NCBI GenBank assembly: GCA_045106055.1 | Contig: JBGCED010000123.1 | Location: 1 to 35,134 of the forward strand | Origin: JBGCED01 sp045106055 | GTDB taxonomy: Bacteria; Pseudomonadota; Alphaproteobacteria; CBDDJK01 | Reading direction: 5' to 3' | DNA length: 35,134 nt | In this document: piece after piece, positions 23,838-32,592 of the stretch | How the letters are laid out: each line of letters starts with the position of its first letter | Numbering within the stretch: position 1 is the first letter of the stretch | The notes under the pieces: model-generated | What the model was told of the DNA's origin: nothing | The model's input: only the letters and a program-made list of their open reading frames with translations | Databases searched by the model: none | Position numbers and translations under genes: made by a program

Positions 23838-24998
23838 TTGGATTGTCTTTTGTCACAGCCTGAATCCCCTGAAAAGTCAGCATCCCCGAACAAAACCGCG
23901 CTTTATGATTTTCATCTGGAACAAGGGGGGAAGATTGTGGATTTTGCGGGCTGGCTGCTGCCTGTTAATTATAAGCAGGGCATCATTGCGGAGCATCTTT
24001 GGTGCCGCGAAAAAACGGTTTTATTTGATGTATCCCATATGGGACAGATTGAAATAAAGGGCGATGGCGCGGCGGCGGCACTTGAAAAATTGGTGCCAAG
24101 CGCGATCCAAACCTTAAAAAAAGGCAATGCCCGCTATACGGTGCTATTGAACAAGGATGGCGGGATTGAAGATGATCTGATCGTTGCCAATACGGTCAAT
24201 GCCCAAGATCAAGATATTTTATTTGCGGTCGTTAACGCATCGCGTTTTCAGCATGATTATGATTATTTAACGCAGCATTTGGATGCTGGGATTGAACTTA
24301 ACATTCTTGAAGATCAAGCCTTGCTGGCGCTGCAAGGGCCATTAAGCGAAGCGGTGCTATCCGCTTTATGTTCAGGCGTTGAAGCCTTGAATTTCATGGA
24401 AACGGGATGGTTTATCTGGAACGGCGTTAAATTGCGGGTATCCAGATTGGGCTATACGGGCGAAGATGGGTTTGAAATATCGCTGCCTGCGGCAAGCGCG
24501 CATGATTTTGCAAATATTTTGGTTGCGCATGAAGACTGCATCGCAGCAGGGCTTGGCGCGCGCGATTCGCTGCGTTTGGAAGCGGGGCTCTGCCTTTACG
24601 GCAATGATCTTGATGATCAAATCACCCCTGTGGAGGCAAATTTAAGCTGGATCATTCAAAAATCAAGACGCATTGAAGGCGGGTTTAAAGGCGCAGCCAA
24701 TATTCAAGACCAGCTTTCGGATCATCCAAAAAGATTATTGATGGGCATTCAACCACAAGGCAGAGCGCCCGCACGGCGCGGGGTTGAAATCTTATCGCTT
24801 GATGGCAGCGTGATTGGGCATATTACCAGTGGCGGTTTTTCACCAAGCCAGTCAAAGCCTGTGTCCATGGGCTTTGTTGCTTATGATCATGCAAAGGCTG
24901 ATCAAGCCATTTTATTAAAAGTGCGCGATAAACAGCTGCCTGCAACCCTTGTGAATTTACCCTTTGTTCCCCATCGCTATAAGCGCAAATCCAAATAA
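23838..24998 (+). CDS. gcvT: Aminomethyltransferase (glycine cleavage T protein)
   Basis: GcvT moves the methylene group from aminomethylated H protein to tetrahydrofolate, releasing ammonia. The protein (386 residues at most) has the family segments KTALYDFHLEQGGKIVDFAGW, LFDVSHMGQIEIKG, GYTGEDGFEISLP, GLGARDSLRLEAGLCLYGNDL, and the C-terminal barrel with ITSGGFSPSQSKPVSMGFV. The N-terminal residues are needed for the fold, and no ATG lies upstream of them, so the start must be TTG (23838 or 23850); neither has a clear ribosome-binding site. It leads gcvT-gcvH-gcvP. I see no glycine riboswitch in the 116-base gap upstream. Confidence 0.95.
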   Translation: MDCLLSQPESPEKSASPNKTALYDFHLEQGGKIVDFAGWLLPVNYKQGIIAEHLWCREKTVLFDVSHMGQIEIKGDGAAAALEKLVPSAIQTLKKGNARYTVLLNKDGGIEDDLIVANTVNAQDQDILFAVVNASRFQHDYDYLTQHLDAGIELNILEDQALLALQGPLSEAVLSALCSGVEALNFMETGWFIWNGVKLRVSRLGYTGEDGFEISLPAASAHDFANILVAHEDCIAAGLGARDSLRLEAGLCLYGNDLDDQITPVEANLSWIIQKSRRIEGGFKGAANIQDQLSDHPKRLLMGIQPQGRAPARRGVEILSLDGSVIGHITSGGFSPSQSKPVSMGFVAYDHAKADQAILLKVRDKQLPATLVNLPFVPHRYKRKSK

Positions 24999-25025
24999 TT
25001 TTTACCTTTAACGGAGATTGATAAC

Positions 25026-25394
25026 ATGACACGATATTATACCGAAGACCATGAATGGGTTGATGTAGATGGCGACATCGTTACCATTGGGATTACTGAA
25101 CATGCTGCCGAACAATTGGGCGAGGTTGTGTTTGTTGAAGCCAAAGCAATCGGGGAAACAGTTGCAAAAGGCGATGATGTTGGCGTGATTGAAAGCGTCA
25201 AGGCGGCAAGTGATATTTATGCGCCGCTTTCGGGTGAAATCACCGAAGTGAATGATGAAGCGGTTGATAATCCAGGCAGCTTTAATGATGATCCAGAAGG
25301 TGCAGCATGGCTGATGAAACTTAAGATTGCGGATCAATCAGAATTTGAAGATTTGATGGATAAAGCAGCCTATGATGCGTTGATTGCCGAATAG
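25026..25394 (+). CDS. gcvH: Glycine cleavage system H protein
   Basis: GcvH is the lipoyl carrier that shuttles the aminomethyl group between P, T and L proteins. The 122-residue length is standard. The start YYTEDHEWVDVDGDIVTIGIT and the lipoylation site in VGVIESVKAASDIYAPLSGE (Lys of ESVKA) are clear, as is NDDPEGAAWLMKLK. CGGAGA precedes the ATG. It lies 27 bases after gcvT and 60 before gcvP. The L protein (dihydrolipoyl dehydrogenase) is not encoded here. Confidence 0.97.
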   Translation: MTRYYTEDHEWVDVDGDIVTIGITEHAAEQLGEVVFVEAKAIGETVAKGDDVGVIESVKAASDIYAPLSGEITEVNDEAVDNPGSFNDDPEGAAWLMKLKIADQSEFEDLMDKAAYDALIAE

Positions 25395-25454
25395 GGTTCA
25401 TCAGCGATTATCACTTAAACCTTACCAATCTTACCAATAGAATCGGGAAAAATA

Positions 25455-28349
25455 ATGGAATTTGAACCAACCAGCTATAAGCCATTTGATTTTGCAAATT
25501 TGCGCCATATTGGTCCATCTCAAGGTGAAATGGATGATATGCTTATTGAAATTGGCGTTAAGGATGTTGATGAGTTGCTGGATCAAACCATTCCTAAAAA
25601 TTTACGCCAAAAAACCCCCTTAACAACCAGTTCAAGCATCGGAAAGCCTATGTCCGAACGCGATGCGCTGTTTCATATGCGCATGGTATCGCGGCAAAAT
25701 AAGATCAGAACTTCTTTGATTGGCATGGGCTATTATGGCAGCATGATCCCGCCTTCTATTTTGCGTAATATTTTAGAAAATCCTGCTTGGTACACTTCCT
25801 ATACGCCCTATCAGCCTGAAATCAGTCAAGGCAGGCTGGAAGCCTTGTTGAATTATCAAACCATGGTATGCGATTTAACGGGGCTTGATATTGCAAATGC
25901 ATCTTTGCTGGATGAATCAACAGCAGCAGCAGAAGCAATGGCGCTTGCAAAGCGCACTTCCAAATCAAAATCCAATGTCTTTTTTGTGGATGAAAATTGC
26001 CATCCGCAAAATATTGCGGTGATGAAAACACGCGCCCAGCCGCTTGAAATTGAAATCATCGTCGGCAATGCAGATGATCTTGATGCTGCATCCGTATTTG
26101 GCGCGATTTTTCAATATCCAGGGACTTATGGTCATATTCGTGATTTTACGAAAATCATTGCGGATTTGCATGATCATAAGGCGCTTGGCATTGTGATTGC
26201 CGATCCGCTTGCCTTGACCTTGTTGAAATCCCCAGGGGCAATGGGCGCAGATGTTGCGGTGGGATCAACCCAGCGTTTTGGGCTGCCGATGGGATATGGC
26301 GGGCCGCACGCAGCCTATATGGCGGTTGGGGATCAATATAAGCGCTCGCTGCCAGGGCGCATTGTTGGCGTTTCCATTGATGCTAAGGGCAACCGCGCCT
26401 ATCGTTTGGCATTACAAACGCGCGAACAGCATATCAGGCGTGAAAAGGCAAATTCCAATATTTGCACAGCACAAGCACTGCCCGCGATTATTGCCGCAAT
26501 GTATGCAATTTATCATGGCGCAAAGGGGCTGCGGGCGATCGCGGAATCAGTTCACCGCAAGACGGCACGCCTTGCAAAGGGGCTTGAAGCAATGGGCTTT
26601 GTGATTGAGCCTGATCGGTTTTTTGATACGATTACAATTGATGTTGGTGCGTTGCAAGGGGTGGTGTTAAAAGCCGCCTTGGATCAAGGATTGAATCTGC
26701 GCCTTGTGGGTAAAACCAAGATTGGCATCAGCGTGGATGAACAAGCACGCGGGGAAACCATCGAGAAAATATGGCGCGCATTTGGCGGTAATTTTAAGTA
26801 TGATAGCAAAAAGAATCGGGATTATCGCTTGCCAGATTCCAGCATGATACGATCCGTTGATTATTTGGAGCATGCGGTGTTTCGGATGAATCGGTCGGAA
26901 GCGGAAATGACGCGCTATATGCGGCGCTTGGCAGATCGCGACCTTGCGCTTGATCGCGCGATGATCCCGCTTGGTTCTTGCACCATGAAGCTAAATGCAA
27001 CGGTTGAGATGATTCCCGTTACTTGGCCAGAATTTGCCCATATTCACCCTTTTGCGCCTGCGGATCAAACTGAAGGCTATGCGGTGATGATCAATCATTT
27101 AAGCGATATGCTGTGCCAGATTACAGGCTATGATGCGCTTTCAATGCAGCCAAATTCTGGTGCGCAAGGCGAATATGCGGGGCTTTTGACGATCCGCAAT
27201 TACCATCATAGTCGCGGCGATCAGCACCGCGATATTTGCCTAATTCCAACTTCTGCGCATGGCACAAACCCAGCCAGCGCGCAAATGGTGGGCTGGAAAG
27301 TCATTGCCATTAAAGGCGATGAGGATGGCAATATTGATATGGATGATTTTCGTGCAAAGGCGGAAATGTACGGCGATCGCTTGGCAGCAACCATGATCAC
27401 CTATCCATCAACCCACGGCGTGTTTGAAGAAACGGTTACCGAAGTTTCAAAAATCACCCATGATTATGGCGGGCAAGTCTATATTGATGGGGCGAATATG
27501 AATGCAATGGTCGGTTTGGTGCAGCCTGGTAAAATTGGCGGTGATGTAAGCCATCTTAATCTGCATAAAACCTTTTGCATCCCGCATGGCGGCGGCGGCC
27601 CTGGCATGGGGCCGATTGGGGTTGGCGCGCATCTTGCGCCCTTCGTTCCAGGCCATCCTGAAACCAATCCAAAAGATCAAGATGGCAATCCGTTGCCCAC
27701 CGATTTGGGGGGCGCGGTTTCTGCAACGCCCTTTGGTTCTGGATCAATCCTGCCTGTATCATGGGCATATTGCTTGCTAATGGGCGCAGAAGGGCTTACC
27801 CAAGCAACCAAAGTTGCGATTTTAAATGCAAATTACATCGCATCCAGATTGAAAGATCATTATCCTGTGCTTTATACTTCCAAAGCGGGCAGGGTTGCGC
27901 ATGAATGTATCTTGGATACAAGAATAATGATGGAAAAAGCAGGGATTAGCGTTGATGATATTGCTAAACGCCTTATTGATAGCGGGTTTCATGCCCCTAC
28001 CATGAGCTGGCCTGTTGCGGGGACTTTGATGATTGAACCCACCGAATCCGAGCCAAAAGCAGAATTGGATCGCTTTTGTGATGCCATGATTGCAATCGCT
28101 GGCGAAGCCAAAGCCATTGAAATGGGCGAGATGGATAAGGATAATAATCCTTTGAAAAACGCCCCTCATACCGTGATTGATTTGGTTGGGGATTGGGATC
28201 GCCCCTATAGCCGCGAACAAGCATGTTTTCCCCCAGGCGCATTTCGGGTGGATAAATATTGGCCGCCCGTTAATCGGGTCGATAATGCTTATGGGGATCG
28301 CAATCTTTTATGCACCTGCCCATCGGTTGAAGATTTGGCAGATGGGTAA
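25455..28349 (+). CDS. gcvP: Glycine dehydrogenase (decarboxylating), P protein
   Basis: GcvP is a PLP enzyme that decarboxylates glycine and loads the aminomethyl group onto H protein. At 964 residues it is the fused single-chain type, as opposed to the two-subunit gcvPA/gcvPB form. The N-terminal half has RHIGPSQGEMDDML and YYGSMIPPSILRN; the C-terminal half has LGSCTMKLNATVEM, PTSAHGTNPASAQMVG and the PLP-lysine motif NLHKTFCIPHGGGGPG (Lys705). It ends the gcvTHP run; argH begins 38 bases later with its own ribosome-binding site. Together with MetF and PurN in the window, it would supply methylene-THF from glycine. Confidence 0.97.
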   Translation: MEFEPTSYKPFDFANLRHIGPSQGEMDDMLIEIGVKDVDELLDQTIPKNLRQKTPLTTSSSIGKPMSERDALFHMRMVSRQNKIRTSLIGMGYYGSMIPPSILRNILENPAWYTSYTPYQPEISQGRLEALLNYQTMVCDLTGLDIANASLLDESTAAAEAMALAKRTSKSKSNVFFVDENCHPQNIAVMKTRAQPLEIEIIVGNADDLDAASVFGAIFQYPGTYGHIRDFTKIIADLHDHKALGIVIADPLALTLLKSPGAMGADVAVGSTQRFGLPMGYGGPHAAYMAVGDQYKRSLPGRIVGVSIDAKGNRAYRLALQTREQHIRREKANSNICTAQALPAIIAAMYAIYHGAKGLRAIAESVHRKTARLAKGLEAMGFVIEPDRFFDTITIDVGALQGVVLKAALDQGLNLRLVGKTKIGISVDEQARGETIEKIWRAFGGNFKYDSKKNRDYRLPDSSMIRSVDYLEHAVFRMNRSEAEMTRYMRRLADRDLALDRAMIPLGSCTMKLNATVEMIPVTWPEFAHIHPFAPADQTEGYAVMINHLSDMLCQITGYDALSMQPNSGAQGEYAGLLTIRNYHHSRGDQHRDICLIPTSAHGTNPASAQMVGWKVIAIKGDEDGNIDMDDFRAKAEMYGDRLAATMITYPSTHGVFEETVTEVSKITHDYGGQVYIDGANMNAMVGLVQPGKIGGDVSHLNLHKTFCIPHGGGGPGMGPIGVGAHLAPFVPGHPETNPKDQDGNPLPTDLGGAVSATPFGSGSILPVSWAYCLLMGAEGLTQATKVAILNANYIASRLKDHYPVLYTSKAGRVAHECILDTRIMMEKAGISVDDIAKRLIDSGFHAPTMSWPVAGTLMIEPTESEPKAELDRFCDAMIAIAGEAKAIEMGEMDKDNNPLKNAPHTVIDLVGDWDRPYSREQACFPPGAFRVDKYWPPVNRVDNAYGDRNLLCTCPSVEDLADG

Positions 28350-28387
28350 ATATCCATATATTTATGTTGGCATAAGGGATTAAAAAA

Positions 28388-29773
28388 TTGAGTGCTTCCA
28401 AAATGTGGGGCGGCAGGTTTAATGCAAGCCCCAGCCAGATTATGAATAAAATCAATGTATCCGTTGATTTTGATCAATTATTATATGATCAGGATATTCG
28501 TGGGTCAAAGGCGCATGCAGCAATGCTGCTAAAGGTTGGGATTATTAATCAACCAGACCATGATCAAATTCAAGGCGGGCTTGATCAAATTCAAGATGAA
28601 ATTCGCAAAGGGCATTTTGAATTTAAGGATGAATTTGAAGATATTCACATGAATATAGAGGCGCGGTTAAAGGCGTTGATTGGCGCGCCCGCTGGCAGGC
28701 TGCATACTGCGCGCAGCCGCAATGATCAGGTGGTGACCGATGTTAAGTTATGGCTGCGTGATCGGATGGATCATCAGCTTGATTTGGTCAAAAAATTACA
28801 GCTTTCCTTGATTGATCAAGCCGAAAAAACGCTGGATTATGTGATGCCTGGCTATACCCATATGCAGGTGGCACAGCCCGTTAGCTTCGCCCATCATTTA
28901 ATGGCGTATGTGCAGATGCTTGCCCGTGATCATGGACGGCTAGAGGATGCAAGGGCGCGGCTTAATGAATGCCCGCTTGGCGCTGCTGCGCTTGCTGGCA
29001 CATCCTTTCCAATTGATCGCCATATGACCGCGCATCTGCTTGGCTTTGACCGTCCGACCGAAAACTCAATGGATTCGGTTGCAAGCCGCGATTTTATCTT
29101 GGAATATTTGGCAGCTGCTTCCATTTTGGCAACCCATCTGTCGCGTTTTGCCGAAGAAATTGTATTTTGGATGAATACGCAATTTCAATTTATTGAACTT
29201 CCTGATCATCTAACCACAGGATCATCAATCATGCCGCAAAAGCGCAATCCTGATGCTGCCGAATTGGTGCGTGCAAAGCCAGGGCGCATTTTGGGTGCAT
29301 TTACAGGGCTGTTGATGGTGCTGAAAGGCTTGCCGTTAACCTACGGCAAAGACATGCAAGAAGATAAAGAGCCTTTATTTGATGCCGCAGACAGCCTTGA
29401 TTTGGTGCTAAATGCGATGATTGCCATGATTGATGAAATGAAGCCGAATAAGGAAAGGTTGGAAGCTGCTTTGGAAGGCGGATTTTCAACCGCAACCGAT
29501 CTTGCCGATTGGTTGGTTGGCAGCTTGAAATTGCCGTTTCGCGATGCCCACCATATTACGGGCGCACTCGTCAAGCTTGCAGAATCAAAGGGGCTTGATT
29601 TATCCCAGCTTTCCCTTGCTGAAATGCAAGCGGTTGAACCAAGAATCACGGAATCGGTTTTTGATATTTTAAGCCCGCTTGCCTCACTGCAAAGCCGCAC
29701 CAGCCATGGCGGTGCATCCCCTGCTGCGGTCATGGCAGCGATTGAACGGGCAAAAGCCAAAATTACAGCTTAA
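28388..29773 (+). CDS. argH: Argininosuccinate lyase
   Basis: ArgH splits argininosuccinate into arginine and fumarate, the last step of arginine synthesis. The 461-residue protein opens with KMWGGRF, contains HTARSRNDQVVTD (substrate binding) and PGYTHMQVAQPVSFAHHL, and the superfamily signature GSSIMPQKRNPDAAELVRAK near residues 278-297. The start is TTG with AAGGGA eight bases upstream, which also restores the typical residues before MWGGRF; an ATG at 28403 would remove them. It follows gcvP after 38 bases, but arginine and glycine metabolism are not known to be linked by it. Confidence 0.97.
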   Translation: MSASKMWGGRFNASPSQIMNKINVSVDFDQLLYDQDIRGSKAHAAMLLKVGIINQPDHDQIQGGLDQIQDEIRKGHFEFKDEFEDIHMNIEARLKALIGAPAGRLHTARSRNDQVVTDVKLWLRDRMDHQLDLVKKLQLSLIDQAEKTLDYVMPGYTHMQVAQPVSFAHHLMAYVQMLARDHGRLEDARARLNECPLGAAALAGTSFPIDRHMTAHLLGFDRPTENSMDSVASRDFILEYLAAASILATHLSRFAEEIVFWMNTQFQFIELPDHLTTGSSIMPQKRNPDAAELVRAKPGRILGAFTGLLMVLKGLPLTYGKDMQEDKEPLFDAADSLDLVLNAMIAMIDEMKPNKERLEAALEGGFSTATDLADWLVGSLKLPFRDAHHITGALVKLAESKGLDLSQLSLAEMQAVEPRITESVFDILSPLASLQSRTSHGGASPAAVMAAIERAKAKITA

Positions 29774-29798
29774 AAAACACTCAATTTACATTATTTGG

Positions 29799-29832
29799 CG
29801 ATTATATGGGTTTGACGATTATATGGCTTGAC
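29799..29832 (+). repeat. Short tandem repeat upstream of rpmJ
   Basis: CGATTATATGGGTTTGAC (29799-29816) is followed at once by CGATTATATGGCTTGAC (29816-29832), identical except for one substitution and one indel. The second copy supplies a TTGACA (29828-29833) that can act as a -35 box, with TAAAGA 17 bases downstream (29851-29856) as a poor -10. The repeat may have created or doubled a promoter for rpmJ. Confidence 0.5.
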
Positions 29833-29907
29833 AGATACGGGCTTTATGCGTAAAGAAACGACTGAATTTAGCTGCGTGATTGTATAAAATTTGGAGATAG
29901 CGTTAAG

Positions 29908-30033
29908 ATGAAAATTGTAAGCTCACTTAAAACCTTAAAAAACCGTGATAAGAATTGCCGCTTGGTGCGCCGCAAAGGTCGCGTTTTTGTGATTAACCGC
30001 AAAAACCCACGCATGAAAGCCAAACAGGCATAA
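29908..30033 (+). CDS. rpmJ: 50S ribosomal protein L36 (zinc-independent long form)
   Basis: The 41-residue protein reads MKIVSSLKTLKNRDKNC and continues RLVRRKGRVFVINRKNPR, the alphaproteobacterial form of L36. It retains one cysteine but lacks the other zinc ligands of the classic CxxC form, so it belongs to the C-minus type usually made without zinc. It is too short for most frame searches. GGAG is 11 bases upstream of the ATG. It stands alone, with a strong terminator 25 bases after its stop, so it is probably a single-gene transcript rather than part of the S10/spc ribosomal operons. Confidence 0.95.
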   Translation: MKIVSSLKTLKNRDKNCRLVRRKGRVFVINRKNPRMKAKQA

Positions 30034-30058
30034 TCTGTTTCACTCAATCTTATTTTTT

Positions 30059-30087
30059 AAAAGGGCTGCAAATTTGCGGCCCTTTTT
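30059..30087 (+). terminator. Intrinsic terminator of rpmJ
   Basis: A 12-bp stem (30059-30070 with 30075-30086, including one G-T wobble) closes an AATT tetraloop, and the run of five T follows the GC-rich GGGC/GCCC part of the stem. This is the clearest intrinsic terminator in the window. The A-run on its left side may allow it to work in both directions. Confidence 0.9.
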
Positions 30088-30193
30088 GTTGTTAAGCGGC
30101 ACGCTTATTTGAACTAGCGCTTGATCTTGGTGTGAATTCATTGCATATTTTATGGTGTACAGATTCAAAGAATAAAAGGAGTATGCGATTATC

Positions 30194-32215
30194 ATGGTAA
30201 AGGCTTCTTCTAAATTCAAAAAAATTCTGATTGCCAATCGGGGGGAAATTGCGTGCCGCGTGATGCGCAGCTGCGCCAAATTGGGGATCATGCCGGTTGC
30301 GATTTATTCCAAGCCAGATCGGGAAGCTTTGCATGTCATCACCGCGCTGAAGCTTGGCGGGGAAGCCTATGAAGTTGGGGAAGCACCATCAAGCGAAAGC
30401 TATTTGAATATCCCAAAAATTCTTGCCATCTGCAAAGAAGCACAGATTGATGCGGTGCATCCAGGCTATGGGTTTTTATCGGAAAATTCTTTGTTTTGCG
30501 CAGGGCTAAATGAACAGGGGATCACCTTTATTGGTCCGCCCGTCAATGCAATCGAGGCGATGGGCGATAAAATTCGCTCAAAACAGCTTGCTGAAAATGC
30601 AGGGGTTAATATTGTGCCGGGTCATTTGGAAGCGGTTAGCGACCCAGAAGAAGCGGTTAAAATTGCGCAAAAAATTGGCTATCCTGTTATGTTGAAAGCA
30701 TCGGCTGGCGGCGGCGGTAAGGGGATGCGGCTTGCCTATAATGATGATGAAGCAAGATCGGGGCTAAGCGCCGCCATGAACGAGGGGCGGGCAAGCTTTG
30801 GCGATGATCGCGTGTTTATTGAAAAATTTATTGAACAGCCGCGCCATATTGAAATTCAAATTTTGGGCGATCAGCATGGCACGATTTTATATTTGGCAGA
30901 GCGTGAATGCTCTTTGCAGCGCCGCCATCAAAAAGTCATAGAAGAAGCACCATCACCTTTTCTTGATGAAAAAACCCGCAAGGCAATGGGCGCGCAAGCC
31001 GTTGCCCTATCCCAAAAAGTGGGTTATTTTTCAGCGGGAACAGTTGAATTTATTGTTGATAAGCATAAGAATTTCTATTTCCTAGAAATGAATACGCGCT
31101 TGCAAGTAGAGCATCCCGTAACCGAATTGGTGACGGGGCTGGATTTGGTGGAATGGATGATCCGCATTGCTGCGGGGGAAAAAATAGATTTCACTCAAGA
31201 TCAAGTGACTTTATCGGGCTGGGCGATGGAAGCAAGGGTATATGCAGAAGATGCCCAGCGCGGCTTTTTGCCTTCCACAGGCAGAATTACAAAATATCAA
31301 GAACCCGCCCATCCGCAAGGATTTGTGCGGGTGGATTCTGGCTGTTATGAGGGCGCAGAGATTAGCATGTTTTACGATCCAATGATCGCCAAGCTGATTT
31401 GCCATGGCGATACACGCGATCACGCGCTTGCCAATTTGCGAATGGCGCTGGATGATTATGTCATTCGCGGGGTTAATCATAATATTCCGTTTCTTTCTAA
31501 TTTGATCAAGCAAGATTATTTTAAAAGCGGAGAAATTCATACGGGGCTTATCGCCCAAACCTATCCAGATGGGCTGGGGGATACGCATTTAACGCCACAA
31601 GATCCGTTGATGTTCGCAGCAGCCAGTGCGATTGCATGGACGATGACACAAGTGAAAGAAAATCCAGCCTTTGATCCTGCGCAGCAAGCACTGGCAGTGT
31701 TCTTTGCTGGGGATAATCAACAATTTTACAGCACCAAACTGCGCCGCTTATCAACGGGCGTTTTTATGCTTGAGCTGGAGGGGGCGGGGCATCAAAAAAC
31801 CATAGAGCTTAGCGTTACATGGCAAGCGGGCGCATTGTTAATATATTTGCATCAAGGCGATGATACCATCATCATGCAAATAAAACGCAATGGCGCAAAT
31901 TTTGACCTTAGCCATGATGGCGCGCGCGCAAGCTGCTTGGTGATGCCGCTTGCCAGTGCCAGATTAAAACAATTAATGCCTGTTAAGCAGCCACCTGATA
32001 TGTCAAAATATTTGCTGTCCCCAATGCCAGGCATGTTAATGAAATTATTTGTAAATCCAGGGGAGCAGGTGAAAGCAGGTCAAAAATTGGCGATTATTGA
32101 AGCGATGAAAATGGAAAATATGCTTTACGCTGAAAATGATGGCGAAATTATCGCGCTTAACGCAGAAGAAGGCGAAGCATTGCGCGTTGATCAGGTGATT
32201 TTAAGCTTTGCGTAA
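30194..32215 (+). CDS. pccA: Propionyl-/acyl-CoA carboxylase alpha subunit (biotin carboxylase + biotin carrier)
   Basis: The 673-residue protein joins a biotin carboxylase (about residues 8-455) to a C-terminal biotinyl domain. Visible motifs: ILIANRGEIACRV, HPGYGFLSEN, the ATP-loop KASAGGGGKGMR, ECSLQRRHQKVIEEAPSP, EMNTRLQVEHPVTE, and the biotin site EAMKMEN with Lys639. This layout and the region between the domains fit PccA of Alphaproteobacteria (propionyl-CoA to methylmalonyl-CoA), although methylcrotonyl-CoA carboxylase alpha is similar. No beta subunit (pccB) is in the window. AAAAGGAG lies 12 bases upstream of the ATG, a long spacing. Confidence 0.87.
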   Translation: MVKASSKFKKILIANRGEIACRVMRSCAKLGIMPVAIYSKPDREALHVITALKLGGEAYEVGEAPSSESYLNIPKILAICKEAQIDAVHPGYGFLSENSLFCAGLNEQGITFIGPPVNAIEAMGDKIRSKQLAENAGVNIVPGHLEAVSDPEEAVKIAQKIGYPVMLKASAGGGGKGMRLAYNDDEARSGLSAAMNEGRASFGDDRVFIEKFIEQPRHIEIQILGDQHGTILYLAERECSLQRRHQKVIEEAPSPFLDEKTRKAMGAQAVALSQKVGYFSAGTVEFIVDKHKNFYFLEMNTRLQVEHPVTELVTGLDLVEWMIRIAAGEKIDFTQDQVTLSGWAMEARVYAEDAQRGFLPSTGRITKYQEPAHPQGFVRVDSGCYEGAEISMFYDPMIAKLICHGDTRDHALANLRMALDDYVIRGVNHNIPFLSNLIKQDYFKSGEIHTGLIAQTYPDGLGDTHLTPQDPLMFAAASAIAWTMTQVKENPAFDPAQQALAVFFAGDNQQFYSTKLRRLSTGVFMLELEGAGHQKTIELSVTWQAGALLIYLHQGDDTIIMQIKRNGANFDLSHDGARASCLVMPLASARLKQLMPVKQPPDMSKYLLSPMPGMLMKLFVNPGEQVKAGQKLAIIEAMKMENMLYAENDGEIIALNAEEGEALRVDQVILSFA

Positions 32216-32241
32216 TTATCTTTATCATAAAGGAAGTTAGC

Positions 32242-32589
32242 ATGATTTTTACCTTATATCATAATCCAAAATGCGGCACATCAAGAAAAGTGCTTGCTGC
32301 GCTTCAAGCATCAGGGGCAGCGGTCAATATCGTTGAATATTTAAAAATTGGCTGGACAAAGCCGCAATTACAAGATTTAATCCATAAATCGGGGCGTGAT
32401 GGCTGGGCGTTCTTGCGCAAAAAAGAAAAGCTGGTGGCGCAATTGGGGATTGATCAGGCAAATATCAGTGAAGCGCAGCTGATTGATTATATGGTGCTTC
32501 ATCCAATTTTGGTGGAACGCCCGATTGCGGTTAAGGGGGATCAAGTGTTATTGGCACGCCCCGCTGAAAAAATACAGGAATGGCTTTAA
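32242..32589 (+). CDS. arsC: ArsC family reductase (glutaredoxin-dependent arsenate reductase type)
   Basis: A 115-residue thioredoxin-fold protein of the ArsC/Spx/YffB family. It opens with YHNPKCGTSRKVL, in which Cys11 is the catalytic residue, as in plasmid R773 ArsC (C-G-T-S-R). The conserved HPILVERPIAVKG near residues 90-102 contains the arginine that helps hold arsenate. Length matches the short chromosomal form. No arsR, arsB or acr3 is nearby, so arsenic resistance is not shown by context; it could serve another thiol-redox role. AAGGAAG precedes the ATG, 26 bases after pccA, and glcD begins three bases after its stop. Confidence 0.85.
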   Translation: MIFTLYHNPKCGTSRKVLAALQASGAAVNIVEYLKIGWTKPQLQDLIHKSGRDGWAFLRKKEKLVAQLGIDQANISEAQLIDYMVLHPILVERPIAVKGDQVLLARPAEKIQEWL

Positions 32590-32592
32590 AAG

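Noticed and set aside
30183..30200. Five-codon upstream frame overlapping the pccA start
   Set aside because: The good AAAAGGAG is only one base from its ATG, too close for initiation; it more likely serves pccA at long spacing.
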